This document shows positions 55,631 through 64,000 of a stretch of DNA of 64,000 nucleotides, in pieces. Origin of the DNA: Bacteroidota bacterium (lineage in GTDB: Bacteria; Bacteroidota; Bacteroidia; JACCXN01). The notes under the pieces are model-generated. The model did no database searches. It had not been told where the DNA came from and was given only the letters and a program-made list of their open reading frames with translations. A program made the position numbers and the translations under genes. The stretch's first letter is position 1, and each line of letters starts with the position of its first letter. The DNA is taken from NCBI GenBank assembly GCA_013696965.1, contig JACCXN010000072.1, forward strand, positions 9,488 to 73,487, given 5' to 3'.

Positions 55631-56227
55631 ATGAGGTATATATTTGGTTTGATACTAATATTTATAATTGCATCCTGTCAGGAAAAAACTCCTGATGCTT
55701 ATTTTAAGGTTTCTAATGAGGGAAATTTACCTGGCAAGGAAATCAAAATAATAAACCAGACTATTGAAGGTCATTTCTTTAAATGGGAAGTATTAAATTA
55801 CGCGAATTATTTCATAGAAGAATTTTCAACGAAAGATTTAACATATACTCCCAGTAAGGAAGGACAATATTCTATTACATTAAAAGCCTATTCAAAAAAC
55901 AAGACAAAATCAGATGAATACTCTAAATCATTGATAGTAGAGGCTGATAAAGGCAAGGTGATTTTTTACAGGAACTTCAATTATAGTGCTTGCACCAGTG
56001 GCGATATATTTGTAACCATTTCACCTGGAAACCACGAAGGAAGTATTTATTCCTCCTATAATTATGTTCCTAATTGTACAACAACCTATGGCAATTATAT
56101 TAAAGAATTAGAAAGTGGGGAGTATTCTTATACAGCCCGTCATGGATACTCCAGCAATTGTAAAAAATGGAGCGGTAATTTTACCATAACAAAGAATGGT
56201 TGCTACCCAATTTTGATGGCACTATAG
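55631..56227 (+). CDS. Predicted lipoprotein, PKD-like N-terminal half
   Basis: This 198-residue protein has a lipobox Ile-Ile-Ala-Ser-Cys16. Residues about 25-100 form a beta-sandwich-like stretch (Phe-Lys-Trp-Glu-Val, Gly-Gln-Tyr-Ser-Ile-Thr-Leu-Lys-Ala-Tyr-Ser) typical of PKD-type folds. A C-terminal region with four Cys at about 118, 145, 173 and 187 may form two disulfides. It is probably anchored to the outer membrane. Its function is unknown; it ends 6 bp into the convergent ROK kinase gene. Confidence 0.7.
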   Translation: MRYIFGLILIFIIASCQEKTPDAYFKVSNEGNLPGKEIKIINQTIEGHFFKWEVLNYANYFIEEFSTKDLTYTPSKEGQYSITLKAYSKNKTKSDEYSKSLIVEADKGKVIFYRNFNYSACTSGDIFVTISPGNHEGSIYSSYNYVPNCTTTYGNYIKELESGEYSYTARHGYSSNCKKWSGNFTITKNGCYPILMAL

Positions 56228-57211
56228 TATTGGTTTAATTTTTTTTTTATTTATTACAAGATCCCAGCCAAGGGCGCTCGCACCTAATATTGCACTGTTT
56301 TTATCCAGTAATTCGGAGATTTGCAATTTGATTTTATTTTTAAATACGGGGAGCAAATTTTCTTCCATGGCTATTTTAGCAGGAGCCAGTAATAAATCAC
56401 CTGCTCTTGCCAGTCCTCCTCCAAAAAAAATTGCCTCAGGGTCAAGAATAGAAACAATATCTGCCAATTTTTTGCCCAAAATAGCTGCGGTATATTCAAA
56501 TGCTTTTATAGCTATTGTATCTCCATTTTCTGCTGCTTGGGTAATTTGTTCACCTGTTAAGTTATTAAAGGTAATATCCCGGAATTCACTATTTTGTTTT
56601 GAATCAGAAAGCATATAATAAATTGTCCTTTTAATTCCTTCGGCTGAAACATAAGCTTCCAGGCATCCGCGTATTCCCGATCCGCACATTCTCCCATTTT
56701 CATGCATTATAATGTGCCCCATTTCACCTGCGAAACCCTGGTGGCCATGTACTATTTTTCCATTTGTATAAATACCGCTTCCCAATCCTGTACCAAGAGT
56801 TAAACTTAAAAAATTATCCATTTTTTTTGCACCACCAAATAATTTCTCCCCAATAGCAGCAGCATTTGCATCATTGGTTAATGCAACAGGAAGTTCTGTA
56901 TTTTGGTTAAATAGCTTTACAAAGGGAATTATACCCTTCCAGGATAGATTAACAGGATATTCAATTGTTCCACGGTAAAAATTTGCATTTGGAGCACCAA
57001 TTCCAATTGCTTTTATTGCCAAATTTTCCCTGGATTCATTTTTAAGTTGATTAATTGCCTTTAAACATTGTTTAACAAATTCATTTACCTCAGTAAATTC
57101 ACTCGTGGTTAGTATGCATTTTTCAAAACAAGTCCCAAAGGCATCAACTAAACCAATTTCGGTTGTAAATCCTCCCACATCGATACCGGCTACAACTGAA
57201 ATTTCCTGCAT
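56222..57211 (-). CDS. ROK-family sugar kinase/regulator-like protein
   Basis: This 329-residue protein has the ROK phosphate-binding motif Gly-Ile-Asp-Val-Gly-Gly-Phe-Thr near 9-16, the sugar-binding Gly-Ala-Pro-Asn and Leu-Thr-Leu-Gly-Thr-Gly-Leu-Gly-Ser-Gly motifs, and a Gly-His-Ile segment. The zinc motif Cys-x-Cys-Gly-x-x-Gly-Cys reads Cys-Gly-Ser-Gly-Ile-Arg-Gly-Cys, so the third ligand is Ser. No DNA-binding domain precedes it, so it is an enzyme-type ROK, likely glucokinase. It follows pgk at 2 bp, joining it to glycolysis. Confidence 0.85.
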   Translation of the reverse strand: MQEISVVAGIDVGGFTTEIGLVDAFGTCFEKCILTTSEFTEVNEFVKQCLKAINQLKNESRENLAIKAIGIGAPNANFYRGTIEYPVNLSWKGIIPFVKLFNQNTELPVALTNDANAAAIGEKLFGGAKKMDNFLSLTLGTGLGSGIYTNGKIVHGHQGFAGEMGHIIMHENGRMCGSGIRGCLEAYVSAEGIKRTIYYMLSDSKQNSEFRDITFNNLTGEQITQAAENGDTIAIKAFEYTAAILGKKLADIVSILDPEAIFFGGGLARAGDLLLAPAKIAMEENLLPVFKNKIKLQISELLDKNSAILGASALGWDLVINKKKIKPIL

Positions 57212-57213
57212 TA

Positions 57214-58425
57214 TTATTTGTTTTGCTCTGCGTAAGCATGAACCTCTTCTAAAGCCTTAATAGCGGGAAATTGTTTACCTTCAATATACTTTAAAAGCGC
57301 TCCCCCTCCTGTTGAAACATGAGAGAACTGGTCTGTTAAACCGAATTTTTTTACCGCTGCGGATGTTTCCCCCCCACCTATAAGGGAAAATGCACCATTT
57401 CGGGTAGCATTAGCAATAGCTTTTGCAATTGCTTTTGTACCACCTTCAAATTCATTGATTTCAAACACACCCATTGGTCCATTCCAAAGTATGGTTTTTG
57501 AGTTATCAATAATATCCTCAAACATGCCTCTTGCTTCAAAACCAATGTCCATTCCTTTAAAATGCTCAGGTATTTGGTCAGTTTGTGAATCTTCGGGATC
57601 GTTAGCCTCATCCATATCCACAATCATAGAATCTAGGGGAAGCATTATTTTTACATTGTTTTGTTTTGCTTTTTCTAATAAAGCCAGGGCCTTATCCAAA
57701 GCATCTTTTTCATAAATGGAACTTCCTATATCTCCGCCTTTAGCCTTAACAAAAGTATAAGCCATAGCCCCACCAATAAGTAAATAATCCACTTTATCCA
57801 ACAATACTTCAATAACTTTTATCTTATCGGATACTTTAGCCCCACCAATTATTGCAATAAATGGTTTTTGCTGATTTTCCATTATCTTATTTATTTTCTC
57901 AAGTTCTTTTAAAAACAATATACCTGCATACCTTTCTTTAATAAATTGAGGCAAAACAGAAACTGATGCATGAGGGCGATGGGCTGCTCCAAAGGCATCA
58001 TTTACATATACATCACCAAGAGATGCAAGTTTTCTTGCAAAATCCTCGCTTCCCTCCTCTTCTTCTTTGTGAAATCTTAGGTTCTCCAACAAAAGAACTT
58101 CTCCTTTTTTTAAGCCTCTGGAAAGTGAAACAGCTTGATTGCCAATGCAATCATCAGCAAAAAGAACTTCTAGTTTTAACAGTTCGCTTAAAACAGGAAG
58201 CACATTTGTTAAAGATAGTTCCTCTTTAAACTCACCTTCTGGTTTACCTAAATGTGTCATTATAATTACTGAACCACCGTCTCTTATTATTTTTCGAATG
58301 GTTGGAATTGTTTTCCTTATTCTTGTATCATCGGTAATCTCTTGCATTTCATTGAAGGGAACATTAAAATCAACTCTTAAGAGCACTTTTTTTCCTTTGA
58401 AATTGGCCTCATCTATGTTTTTCAT
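57214..58425 (-). CDS. pgk: Phosphoglycerate kinase
   Basis: This 403-residue protein has Arg-Val-Asp-Phe-Asn-Val-Pro-Phe-Asn near 17 (substrate Asp/Asn), a basic patch Arg-Phe-His-Lys-Glu-Glu-Glu-Glu and the C-terminal nucleotide-binding Gly-Gly-Gly-Glu-Thr-Ser-Ala-Ala. It is the ATP-forming step of lower glycolysis. It heads a two-gene unit with the ROK kinase and shares an AT-rich 379-bp upstream region with the next divergent gene. Confidence 0.96.
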   Translation of the reverse strand: MKNIDEANFKGKKVLLRVDFNVPFNEMQEITDDTRIRKTIPTIRKIIRDGGSVIIMTHLGKPEGEFKEELSLTNVLPVLSELLKLEVLFADDCIGNQAVSLSRGLKKGEVLLLENLRFHKEEEEGSEDFARKLASLGDVYVNDAFGAAHRPHASVSVLPQFIKERYAGILFLKELEKINKIMENQQKPFIAIIGGAKVSDKIKVIEVLLDKVDYLLIGGAMAYTFVKAKGGDIGSSIYEKDALDKALALLEKAKQNNVKIMLPLDSMIVDMDEANDPEDSQTDQIPEHFKGMDIGFEARGMFEDIIDNSKTILWNGPMGVFEINEFEGGTKAIAKAIANATRNGAFSLIGGGETSAAVKKFGLTDQFSHVSTGGGALLKYIEGKQFPAIKALEEVHAYAEQNK

Positions 58426-58804
58426 TTTCAGGAATTATTTTTAGGTAAATAGATTTTTTAATGCACGAATCATCAAATATTGAGCCTGCAATAAATTTTT
58501 AAATTATGTGTGGATTAAAGGGAGATTTTCATTTTTAATCCCAAATGTTTTGCAGAACAAGTGGAAAAAAAGTCACATTTTGAGTAAATGTTTCATCAAG
58601 AAACGGATAGTATAAATTCAAATTAGATTAAAAGCTTTATCACTTAATATGGAGAAAAGGCATTTGAAAAACCTGGTTTACTTAAAAACTATTTGACAAA
58701 TGAATATTTGCCTTTCTCTGCTGATTTCTGTACTTTTGTATTATGTTAATTAAAGCTAGTATAAAATTACTTGTTTAGTTGCTTTTACTAAAAAAACGAA
58801 CAAC
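58426..58804. other. Intergenic region between divergent pgk and lipoprotein gene
   Basis: It contains a well-matched promoter for the plus-strand gene at 58707-58738 and AT-rich sequence for pgk; no frame is visible. Confidence 0.6.
58707..58738 (+). promoter_or_regulatory. Bacteroidota promoter of the HGEPGH lipoprotein gene
   Basis: Minus-33 TTTG at 58707-58710 and minus-7 TACTTTTG at 58731-58738, both exact, with a 20-base spacer. The start codon lies 66 bases downstream, leaving a leader of about 60 bases. Confidence 0.6.
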
Positions 58805-59191
58805 ATGAAAATTGCATTCTATTTTTTAATATTATTTTCTGCCTTGAATTTTTCGGCATGTAACCAATCTGTTGATAATAAAACCATTGGTACCGAAAAC
58901 AATATAGATGTTTTGCCTGTGGAGGCCCATAATGTTAATGAATTTAATACTGGTGCCCTTAATCCAGTACATGGCGAGCCAGGGCATCGTTGTGAAATTG
59001 CGGTTGGTGCGCCCTTAGATTCAGATCCTGGACAAGCTGCTATTACCACCATTTCCCAGCCTGATTTATCTACTACACCTACATTTTCTCAACCCGTTGA
59101 AAAGGTTATTGCTGCCAATGGAACTAATCCTGCACACGGTGAACCAGGCCATGATTGTGCTATTGCCGTTGGAGCCCCATTAAATAAATAA
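58805..59191 (+). CDS. Lipoprotein with two HGEPGH-Cys repeats
   Basis: This 128-residue protein has a lipobox Phe-Ser-Ala-Cys19. Two copies of an 19-residue motif lie at 53-71 and 108-126: Asn-Pro-x-His-Gly-Glu-Pro-Gly-His-x-Cys, then Ile-Ala-Val-Gly-Ala-Pro-Leu. His56, His61 and Cys63 repeat exactly as His111, His116 and Cys118. The rest is a Ser/Thr/Pro/Asn-rich linker. I recall the motif as recurrent in Bacteroidota lipoproteins of unknown role. The His/Cys arrangement suggests metal or haem binding but nothing proves it. Confidence 0.75.
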   Translation: MKIAFYFLILFSALNFSACNQSVDNKTIGTENNIDVLPVEAHNVNEFNTGALNPVHGEPGHRCEIAVGAPLDSDPGQAAITTISQPDLSTTPTFSQPVEKVIAANGTNPAHGEPGHDCAIAVGAPLNK

Positions 59192-59490
59192 GAAATTAAT
59201 TTAATCGATTTCTTTTTCACTTTACTTAACCTTTAAATTAAGTTCAATCTATTTGAATTATATGGTCTTTTTATTTAAGCAAACTAATAGTTTTCTTAAA
59301 TACCTGTTAAAAATTCTTGATTGAATTTTTAACCCATTTTATTTTCCCAATAAATCTATATTAATATTTCATCTTTTTGTTATATATATTCATTTATATC
59401 AAAGAGCTAATAAATAAATATATAATTATGGTTCATTAATATTTGGCACTTGAATTGGCTGGATGAAAAGTATATTCATTCAATTAATTT

Positions 59491-60546
59491 ATGAAAATTG
59501 CCCAAATTGCACCTTTGTATGAGAGTATTCCACCAAAAATGTATGGCGGAACCGAACGCATTGTTTATTACCTTACTGAAGAACTCATTAAACAAGGTCA
59601 TCATGTAACTCTTTTCGCTTCGGGGGATTCAAGAACCAATGCTGAACTGGTTTCAATATGTGATAATTCCTTACGATTAAATCAGCAATGTGTTGATCCA
59701 TTTGCCCATCATATTGTACAATTGCAATTGGTCCAAAACAGGATTTCCGAATTTGATATAGTGCATTACCATACTGATTATTTTCACTTTCCATCTTCAT
59801 CCCTTAATAAAGAGGTTAACCACGTTACCACAGTACATGGGAGATTAGATATTATTGATTTGCAAAATGTATACACCGTTTTTAACGGAATACCTTTAAT
59901 CTCAATTTCGAATAACCAGCGTATTCCAATCCCTTATGCAAACTGGGTAGGAACGGTTTATCATGGGCTTCCTTTTAATTTATATAAATTCTATCCAAGT
60001 CAAGGTAAATATTTAGCCTTCCTGGGAAGGATATCTCCTGAAAAAGGGGTAGAACGAGCAATAGAAATTGCAAAGCGATCTGGAATTAAATTGATTATTG
60101 CTGCAAAAATAAGTAATGTGGATGAAATATATTTTCAAACTACAATAAAACCACTTCTAAATAATGAGTTAATAGAATTTATCGGGGAAATTGGTGAAAA
60201 AGAAAAAGGTGATTTTTTGGGAAATGCAATTGCCTTGCTCTTTCCTATTGACTGGCCAGAGCCCTTTGGCATAGTTATGATTGAATCCCTTGCTTGTGGC
60301 ACCCCTGTAATAGGTTTTAACAAGGGTTCAGTACCGGAAATATTAACTGAAGGGGAAAACGGGTTCATTATTGATTCAATAGAAGCTGGAGTTAAAGCAA
60401 TTACTAATATAAATTCAGTTGACAGGGCGAAATGCAGAGCAATTTTTGAAGAAAAATTTTCTGCTGAAAGAATGACAAATGATTATTTGAAAATTTATGA
60501 ACAAATACTAAAGAAAAAAGTCTTTTCAAATACTGTCAATTATTAA
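59491..60546 (+). CDS. Family 4 glycosyltransferase
   Basis: This 351-residue GT-B enzyme has the start Pro-Pro-Lys-Met-Tyr-Gly-Gly-Thr-Glu-Arg, the donor-site Phe-Leu-Gly-Arg-Ile-Ser-Pro-Glu-Lys-Gly and the E-x7-E motif in Glu-Pro-Phe-Gly-Ile-Val-Met-Ile-Glu. It has no signal or membrane helix, so it is cytosolic. It lies 15 bp before the debranching enzyme, which suggests a role in glycogen, maltodextrin or a related glucan. Donor and acceptor are unknown. Confidence 0.85.
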   Translation: MKIAQIAPLYESIPPKMYGGTERIVYYLTEELIKQGHHVTLFASGDSRTNAELVSICDNSLRLNQQCVDPFAHHIVQLQLVQNRISEFDIVHYHTDYFHFPSSSLNKEVNHVTTVHGRLDIIDLQNVYTVFNGIPLISISNNQRIPIPYANWVGTVYHGLPFNLYKFYPSQGKYLAFLGRISPEKGVERAIEIAKRSGIKLIIAAKISNVDEIYFQTTIKPLLNNELIEFIGEIGEKEKGDFLGNAIALLFPIDWPEPFGIVMIESLACGTPVIGFNKGSVPEILTEGENGFIIDSIEAGVKAITNINSVDRAKCRAIFEEKFSAERMTNDYLKIYEQILKKKVFSNTVNY

Positions 60547-60561
60547 TTTTTAAGCTATTTT

Positions 60562-62748
60562 ATGAGTAACCGGATTAAAATTGAAGACAATTATTACATT
60601 TCTGCTACATCAACTTATGCTGATAGCAGGGTATTTGTGTTAAATAATGCGGATACTTTTGGTGTGTTTGATTTATGGGGAGACATTAATCTGATCGGGA
60701 AGGAAGCACAGGGAATTTACCATGCAGGAACTCGCTTTGTTTCTGAGCTTGAATTTAAAGTTAATGGTGAAAGGCCAGTATTATTGAGTTCTGCTATTCG
60801 GGAAGAAAATGATATTTTACATGCAGATTTAACCAATGTAGATGTTATAATTAATGGAGAAATAACCTTAATAAAAGGATCCATTCACATTAGTAGAATC
60901 AAGTTTATAAAGAACGGCATGTGCCATGAAAAAATAACCTTGATTAATTACAATAGAAGTGCTCATGAGCTGAATTTTTCGTTTTCTATTGATGCTGATT
61001 TTAAAGATATTTTTGAAATCAGAGGGATCAAGCGGGAAAATCGAGGTGAGACTGTACAAATTAATAAAAATTTAGAGAAATTCACTTTCACCTATCTGGG
61101 TCTTGATAATATTAGCAGAAAGACTGAATTCACTTTTTTTCCACTGCCTGATAATAGTATAGGTTCAGAGCTTAATTACAAAGTTGTTTTACAACCTTTA
61201 ATAGCCTTTGAACTGAGTTATAGTATTTCTTTTGAAATCGGTTCTAAATCAATTAAAACCGAACAAATGGATTTTTATAATTGCTATAAACAATTAAATA
61301 TTCAGTTGGAAAAAGAGAAGAAGCAAATAGCAGGAATAACAACTGAAAATGGTTTTTTTAATCATTGGATCAACCGCTCAAGAGTTGACCTTATTTCATT
61401 GATCGCTCACACTCCGCACGGTAGATATCCATATGCTGGAATTCCATGGTATAATACTGCTTTTGGAAGAGACGGTATTATTACAGCCCTTGAGGTTTTA
61501 TGGGTATATCCTGATATTGCAAAAGGTGTTTTATTTTATTTGGCTCAAACCCAATCCAAGTCAACCAATTATTACCAGGATTCAGAACCAGGAAAAATTT
61601 TTCATGAAACACGGGAAGGAGAAATGGCTGAATTAGGCGAAGTTCCATTTAAATTATATTATGGAACTGTAGATGCAACACCCTTATTTATTGTGTTGGC
61701 AGGCGCATATTACAAGCGCACTAATGATTTGGAAACAATAAAAAAGATTTGGAAAAATATTGAAGCAGCACTTGCATGGATAGAAAAATATGGAGATTTG
61801 GATGGGGATGGATTTGTAGAATATCAGCATCATTCTGAACAAGGTCTATACAACCAGGGATGGAAGGATTCATACGATTCTGTAAGTCATAAAAATGGTG
61901 ATTTGGCCAACTCCCCCATTGCCTTGTGTGAAGTTCAGGCTTATGTTTTTGATGCAAAAAAAAATGCATCTTTCCTTGCAAATGCTTTAGGTTTCCAGGC
62001 TTTATCAAACAAATTGAATGAAGAGGCCGAACTATTGAAAAAAAAATTTAATGAGGCATTTTGGGATGAGGAATTGCAGTGCTTTGTTCTTGCACTTGAT
62101 GGAAACAAAGAACCTTGCAGGGTTAAGTCTTCAAATGTTGGGCACTGTTTATTTTCAGGAATAGTAAATCAGGAATATGTAATGCCTTTAGTTAATACAC
62201 TATTTGCAAAGGAAATGTTCTCACAATGGGGAATAAGAACACTTTCCTCTGAGGAGGTAAGGTATAATCCAATGTCTTATCACAATGGTTCTGTTTGGCC
62301 CCATGATAATGCTTTAATTGCTTTTGGTTTAGCAAGATATGGATTGCAAAAAGAGGCCTTGAAAATATTAAGCAGTTTTTACCAGGCAACAATGTATATT
62401 GATCTTCAGAGATTACCCGAGCTATTTTGTGGTTTTGAAAGGCAATTTGGGGAAGGTCCAATTGCTTATCCAGTTGCCTGTTCACCACAAGCCTGGGCAG
62501 TTGGGGCTTTATATATGTTATTACAAGCCTGTATTAAAATTGATATTAATGCTATCGAAAAAAGAGTAACCTTCCATAAACCGGTACTGCCTGATTTTAT
62601 CCATAGAATAGAAATAGACAATTTAACTCTTGGAAGTGAAGTTGCTGCTATTCGATTACAAAAACAAATAGTTGAAACTGAAAGTTCTGATGTTACCATC
62701 ATGGTAATTAAAAAGCCTGCAGATTGGGAAATAGTGATCATTAAATAA
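60562..62748 (+). CDS. Amylo-alpha-1,6-glucosidase (glycogen-debranching-type)
   Basis: This 728-residue protein has an N-terminal GDE_N-type domain (Gly-Val-Phe-Asp-Leu-Trp-Gly-Asp, Tyr-His-Ala-Gly-Thr-Arg-Phe-Val-Ser). An (alpha/alpha)6 barrel follows with Gly-Arg-Tyr-Pro-Tyr-Ala-Gly-Ile-Pro-Trp-Tyr and Phe-Gly-Arg-Asp-Gly near 310 (catalytic Asp), Gln-Gly-Trp-Lys-Asp-Ser near 435 and the C-terminal Asn-Gly-Ser-Val-Trp-Pro-His-Asp near 575 (acid/base region). It hydrolyses alpha-1,6 branch points. It is cotranscribed with the GT4 gene 15 bp upstream. No signal peptide, so it is intracellular. Confidence 0.88.
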   Translation: MSNRIKIEDNYYISATSTYADSRVFVLNNADTFGVFDLWGDINLIGKEAQGIYHAGTRFVSELEFKVNGERPVLLSSAIREENDILHADLTNVDVIINGEITLIKGSIHISRIKFIKNGMCHEKITLINYNRSAHELNFSFSIDADFKDIFEIRGIKRENRGETVQINKNLEKFTFTYLGLDNISRKTEFTFFPLPDNSIGSELNYKVVLQPLIAFELSYSISFEIGSKSIKTEQMDFYNCYKQLNIQLEKEKKQIAGITTENGFFNHWINRSRVDLISLIAHTPHGRYPYAGIPWYNTAFGRDGIITALEVLWVYPDIAKGVLFYLAQTQSKSTNYYQDSEPGKIFHETREGEMAELGEVPFKLYYGTVDATPLFIVLAGAYYKRTNDLETIKKIWKNIEAALAWIEKYGDLDGDGFVEYQHHSEQGLYNQGWKDSYDSVSHKNGDLANSPIALCEVQAYVFDAKKNASFLANALGFQALSNKLNEEAELLKKKFNEAFWDEELQCFVLALDGNKEPCRVKSSNVGHCLFSGIVNQEYVMPLVNTLFAKEMFSQWGIRTLSSEEVRYNPMSYHNGSVWPHDNALIAFGLARYGLQKEALKILSSFYQATMYIDLQRLPELFCGFERQFGEGPIAYPVACSPQAWAVGALYMLLQACIKIDINAIEKRVTFHKPVLPDFIHRIEIDNLTLGSEVAAIRLQKQIVETESSDVTIMVIKKPADWEIVIIK

Positions 62749-63016
62749 AATCTTCAGACTTTTTTATTTTGTCCTAATAATTGAATTAGTGCATGTTAAA
62801 TAAAAAAAAATGCAGAAGTGTTTATAGAAACAGTAGAATAAAGGATTAATGTATTATTTTCCAGTAAATCATTTTACTCAAAAAATGACATTCTATAAAA
62901 TCCAATCCTTTTAATATCAATTTATTTCATTGCTTGCTTATTAGATCCATCTCATCCCTAATTCGGATTGAATTTTGTATCACATAAACTAGAAAAAATA
63001 TTAAACAATTGAAATC

Positions 63017-63658
63017 ATGAAAAAAACGATTTTTATTTTGGTAAGTATTTTCCTTTTTTTCCTTAATGTAAAAGCTCAGGACTTAGTTAATCCAAATACC
63101 ATTTCCATTGGACCCAGAGTGGGTATTAATATGAGCGGCTTATCTATGGAGGATCAAAATACCAGTTCAAGGATAGCTCCAACATTTGGTGTTATGATGG
63201 TTTACAGTTGGAATCGAAGTTTCGGAATAGCAGCTGATTTAATGTATGTTCCAATGGGTGCTAAAATTGAAATTCCTTCCAATGGATCATCCAGGGAATT
63301 AAATATTTCCCTAAATTATTTGCACTTACCCATCCAGGGGCTTTATTTCTACGACCTAACAGAAAGTTTTCGGCCAAAAATTGGTCTTGGACCTTATGTT
63401 TCTTTTCTTGTAAACAGTTCAGAAAAAATTGATGGAATGGAAGTAAATACAGGAAGAGCTTACGCCCCTTTGGATTTTGGTGTTAATGCTACAATTGGAT
63501 TCAATTACCTAATTACTCCCCGCATTTGGTTAAATACTGATTTACGTTATGCACTGGGACTAATTAACATTGAAGCTGCAAACGGACCAAACACAACAAA
63601 CACAAGCTTAGGCCTTACTATTGGAGTAGGATTTTCATTGGGAACTATCGTCAACTAA
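63017..63658 (+). CDS. Outer-membrane beta-barrel protein, PorT-like
   Basis: This 213-residue protein has a signal peptide ending Lys-Ala-Gln near 21, and residues 22-213 alternate hydrophobic and polar residues in eight or so strands separated by Gly/Asn turns. It starts Gly-Pro-Arg-Val-Gly-Ile-Asn-Met-Ser-Gly-Leu and ends in a strand with an aromatic-free Gly-Val-Gly-Phe-Ser-Leu. It resembles the small porin-like family PF13568. Its role (porin, receptor or T9SS-associated barrel) cannot be told. Confidence 0.82.
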   Translation: MKKTIFILVSIFLFFLNVKAQDLVNPNTISIGPRVGINMSGLSMEDQNTSSRIAPTFGVMMVYSWNRSFGIAADLMYVPMGAKIEIPSNGSSRELNISLNYLHLPIQGLYFYDLTESFRPKIGLGPYVSFLVNSSEKIDGMEVNTGRAYAPLDFGVNATIGFNYLITPRIWLNTDLRYALGLINIEAANGPNTTNTSLGLTIGVGFSLGTIVN

Positions 63659-63697
63659 TTAAGGCTAAAAGGAACGAATTTTATAGGAGAATAAAGT

Positions 63698-63738
63698 AAA
63701 GCAGTTAAGAACCCTTAGGTTTTTTAACTGCTTTTTTA
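63698..63738 (+). terminator. Rho-independent terminator of the barrel gene
   Basis: Eleven-base stem AAAGCAGTTAA/TTAACTGCTTT with a loop containing a smaller AACC/GGTT pair, followed by a T run. Confidence 0.88.
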
Positions 63739-63892
63739 TTTCATCAATTGAAAAACAATTAATATATAAGTATTACCAGACTATTTTGAGGTTTTGGACA
63801 AAGGACAAAAAAGATTATATTTATCCAGATTTTATTAATTCACCCCAGGATTTTTTATAGAGAATCGTTTTTTAACATACTTAAATTGAAAT
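63739..63892. other. Intergenic region, nothing recognised
   Basis: AT-rich sequence with no frame or clear signal lies before the terminal repeat. Confidence 0.4.
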
Positions 63893-64000
63893 TATGAAAT
63901 AGCCATGCACCGAACAGTGCACAAACACTAATAAAGATAACATGGCTATACCAAATGACAGTTAAAAAACAAAAAAAACACATATGAAATAGCCATGCAC
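63893..64000. repeat. Hairpin-rich repeat with 90-bp period, cut by the window edge
   Basis: TATGAAATAGCCATGCAC occurs at 63893-63910 and again at 63983-64000, the very end. Between them, GTGCAC at 63917-63922 and the inverted pair ATAGCCATG (63899-63907)/CATGGCTAT (63941-63949) can fold into a nested hairpin. At least one more unit may follow outside the window. Confidence 0.6.

Noticed and set aside
63893-64000. A CRISPR array
   Set aside because: Only one full and one partial unit are visible. The period (90) is too long for a usual repeat-spacer unit, and the inner sequence folds on itself.

Overview
The window comes from an AT-rich member of the Bacteroidota. Support: seven genes or gene remnants encode type IX secretion (T9SS) C-terminal sorting domains, ribosomal protein S16 has the long Ala/Glu-rich tail usual in this phylum, several upstream regions carry the TAnnTTTG minus-7 promoter element, Shine-Dalgarno sites are almost absent, and DUF3667, DUF1475, RskA-type anti-sigma and PorT-like beta-barrel families are present. 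The order within the phylum cannot be fixed from the sequence. No rRNA operon, phage, plasmid or intact insertion sequence was seen; one tRNA (Asp) is present.

Layout. 1-3.5 kb (minus): a cut-off alpha/beta hydrolase, a DUF1295 membrane enzyme, a DUF1475 protein and an ECF sigma/anti-sigma pair. 4.3-9.4 kb (plus): a tightly packed four-gene operon of a membrane GT2 synthase, an SGNH hydrolase, a UDP-GlcNAc 2-epimerase and an FAD protein, which looks like an uncharacterised polysaccharide or glycolipid system. 9.7-11.9 kb: a Fic AMP-transferase behind a 70-bp tandem repeat full of palindromic half-sites, then a tandem pair of 207-bp MITE-like elements. 11.9-23.2 kb: a T9SS surface-protein island. 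One plus-strand gene is broken by an in-frame TGA. Five minus-strand paralogues share near-identical ends but have different middles, with truncated leftovers and a shared intergenic repeat between them. 23.4-30.4 kb: mnmE, sucD, a lipoprotein, another T9SS protein and a large TPR protein. 30.5-38.5 kb: tRNA-Asp, a DUF58 protein, trxA, dnaE and a DUF389 membrane protein, then a gene graveyard (a 201-bp dnaE duplicate, a frameshifted ORF6N gene and a SNF2-helicase scrap).

38.5-64 kb is mostly housekeeping: DUF3667, rpsP-rimM, a complete seven-gene Mrp/Mnh Na+/H+ antiporter operon, fabI, clpC, gyrA, a TPR protein, small membrane and YwbE proteins, a pgk-ROK kinase pair, a lipoprotein with two HGEPGH-Cys repeats, a GT4/glycogen-debranching pair and an outer-membrane barrel. 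The last 110 bases hold a hairpin-rich 90-bp-period repeat that runs off the window.

The parts most worth follow-up are the 4.3-9.4 kb operon, the mosaic T9SS array, the two repeat systems around 11 kb, the dnaE duplicate and the repeat at the right edge. All family assignments come from reading motifs by eye; no database search was possible.
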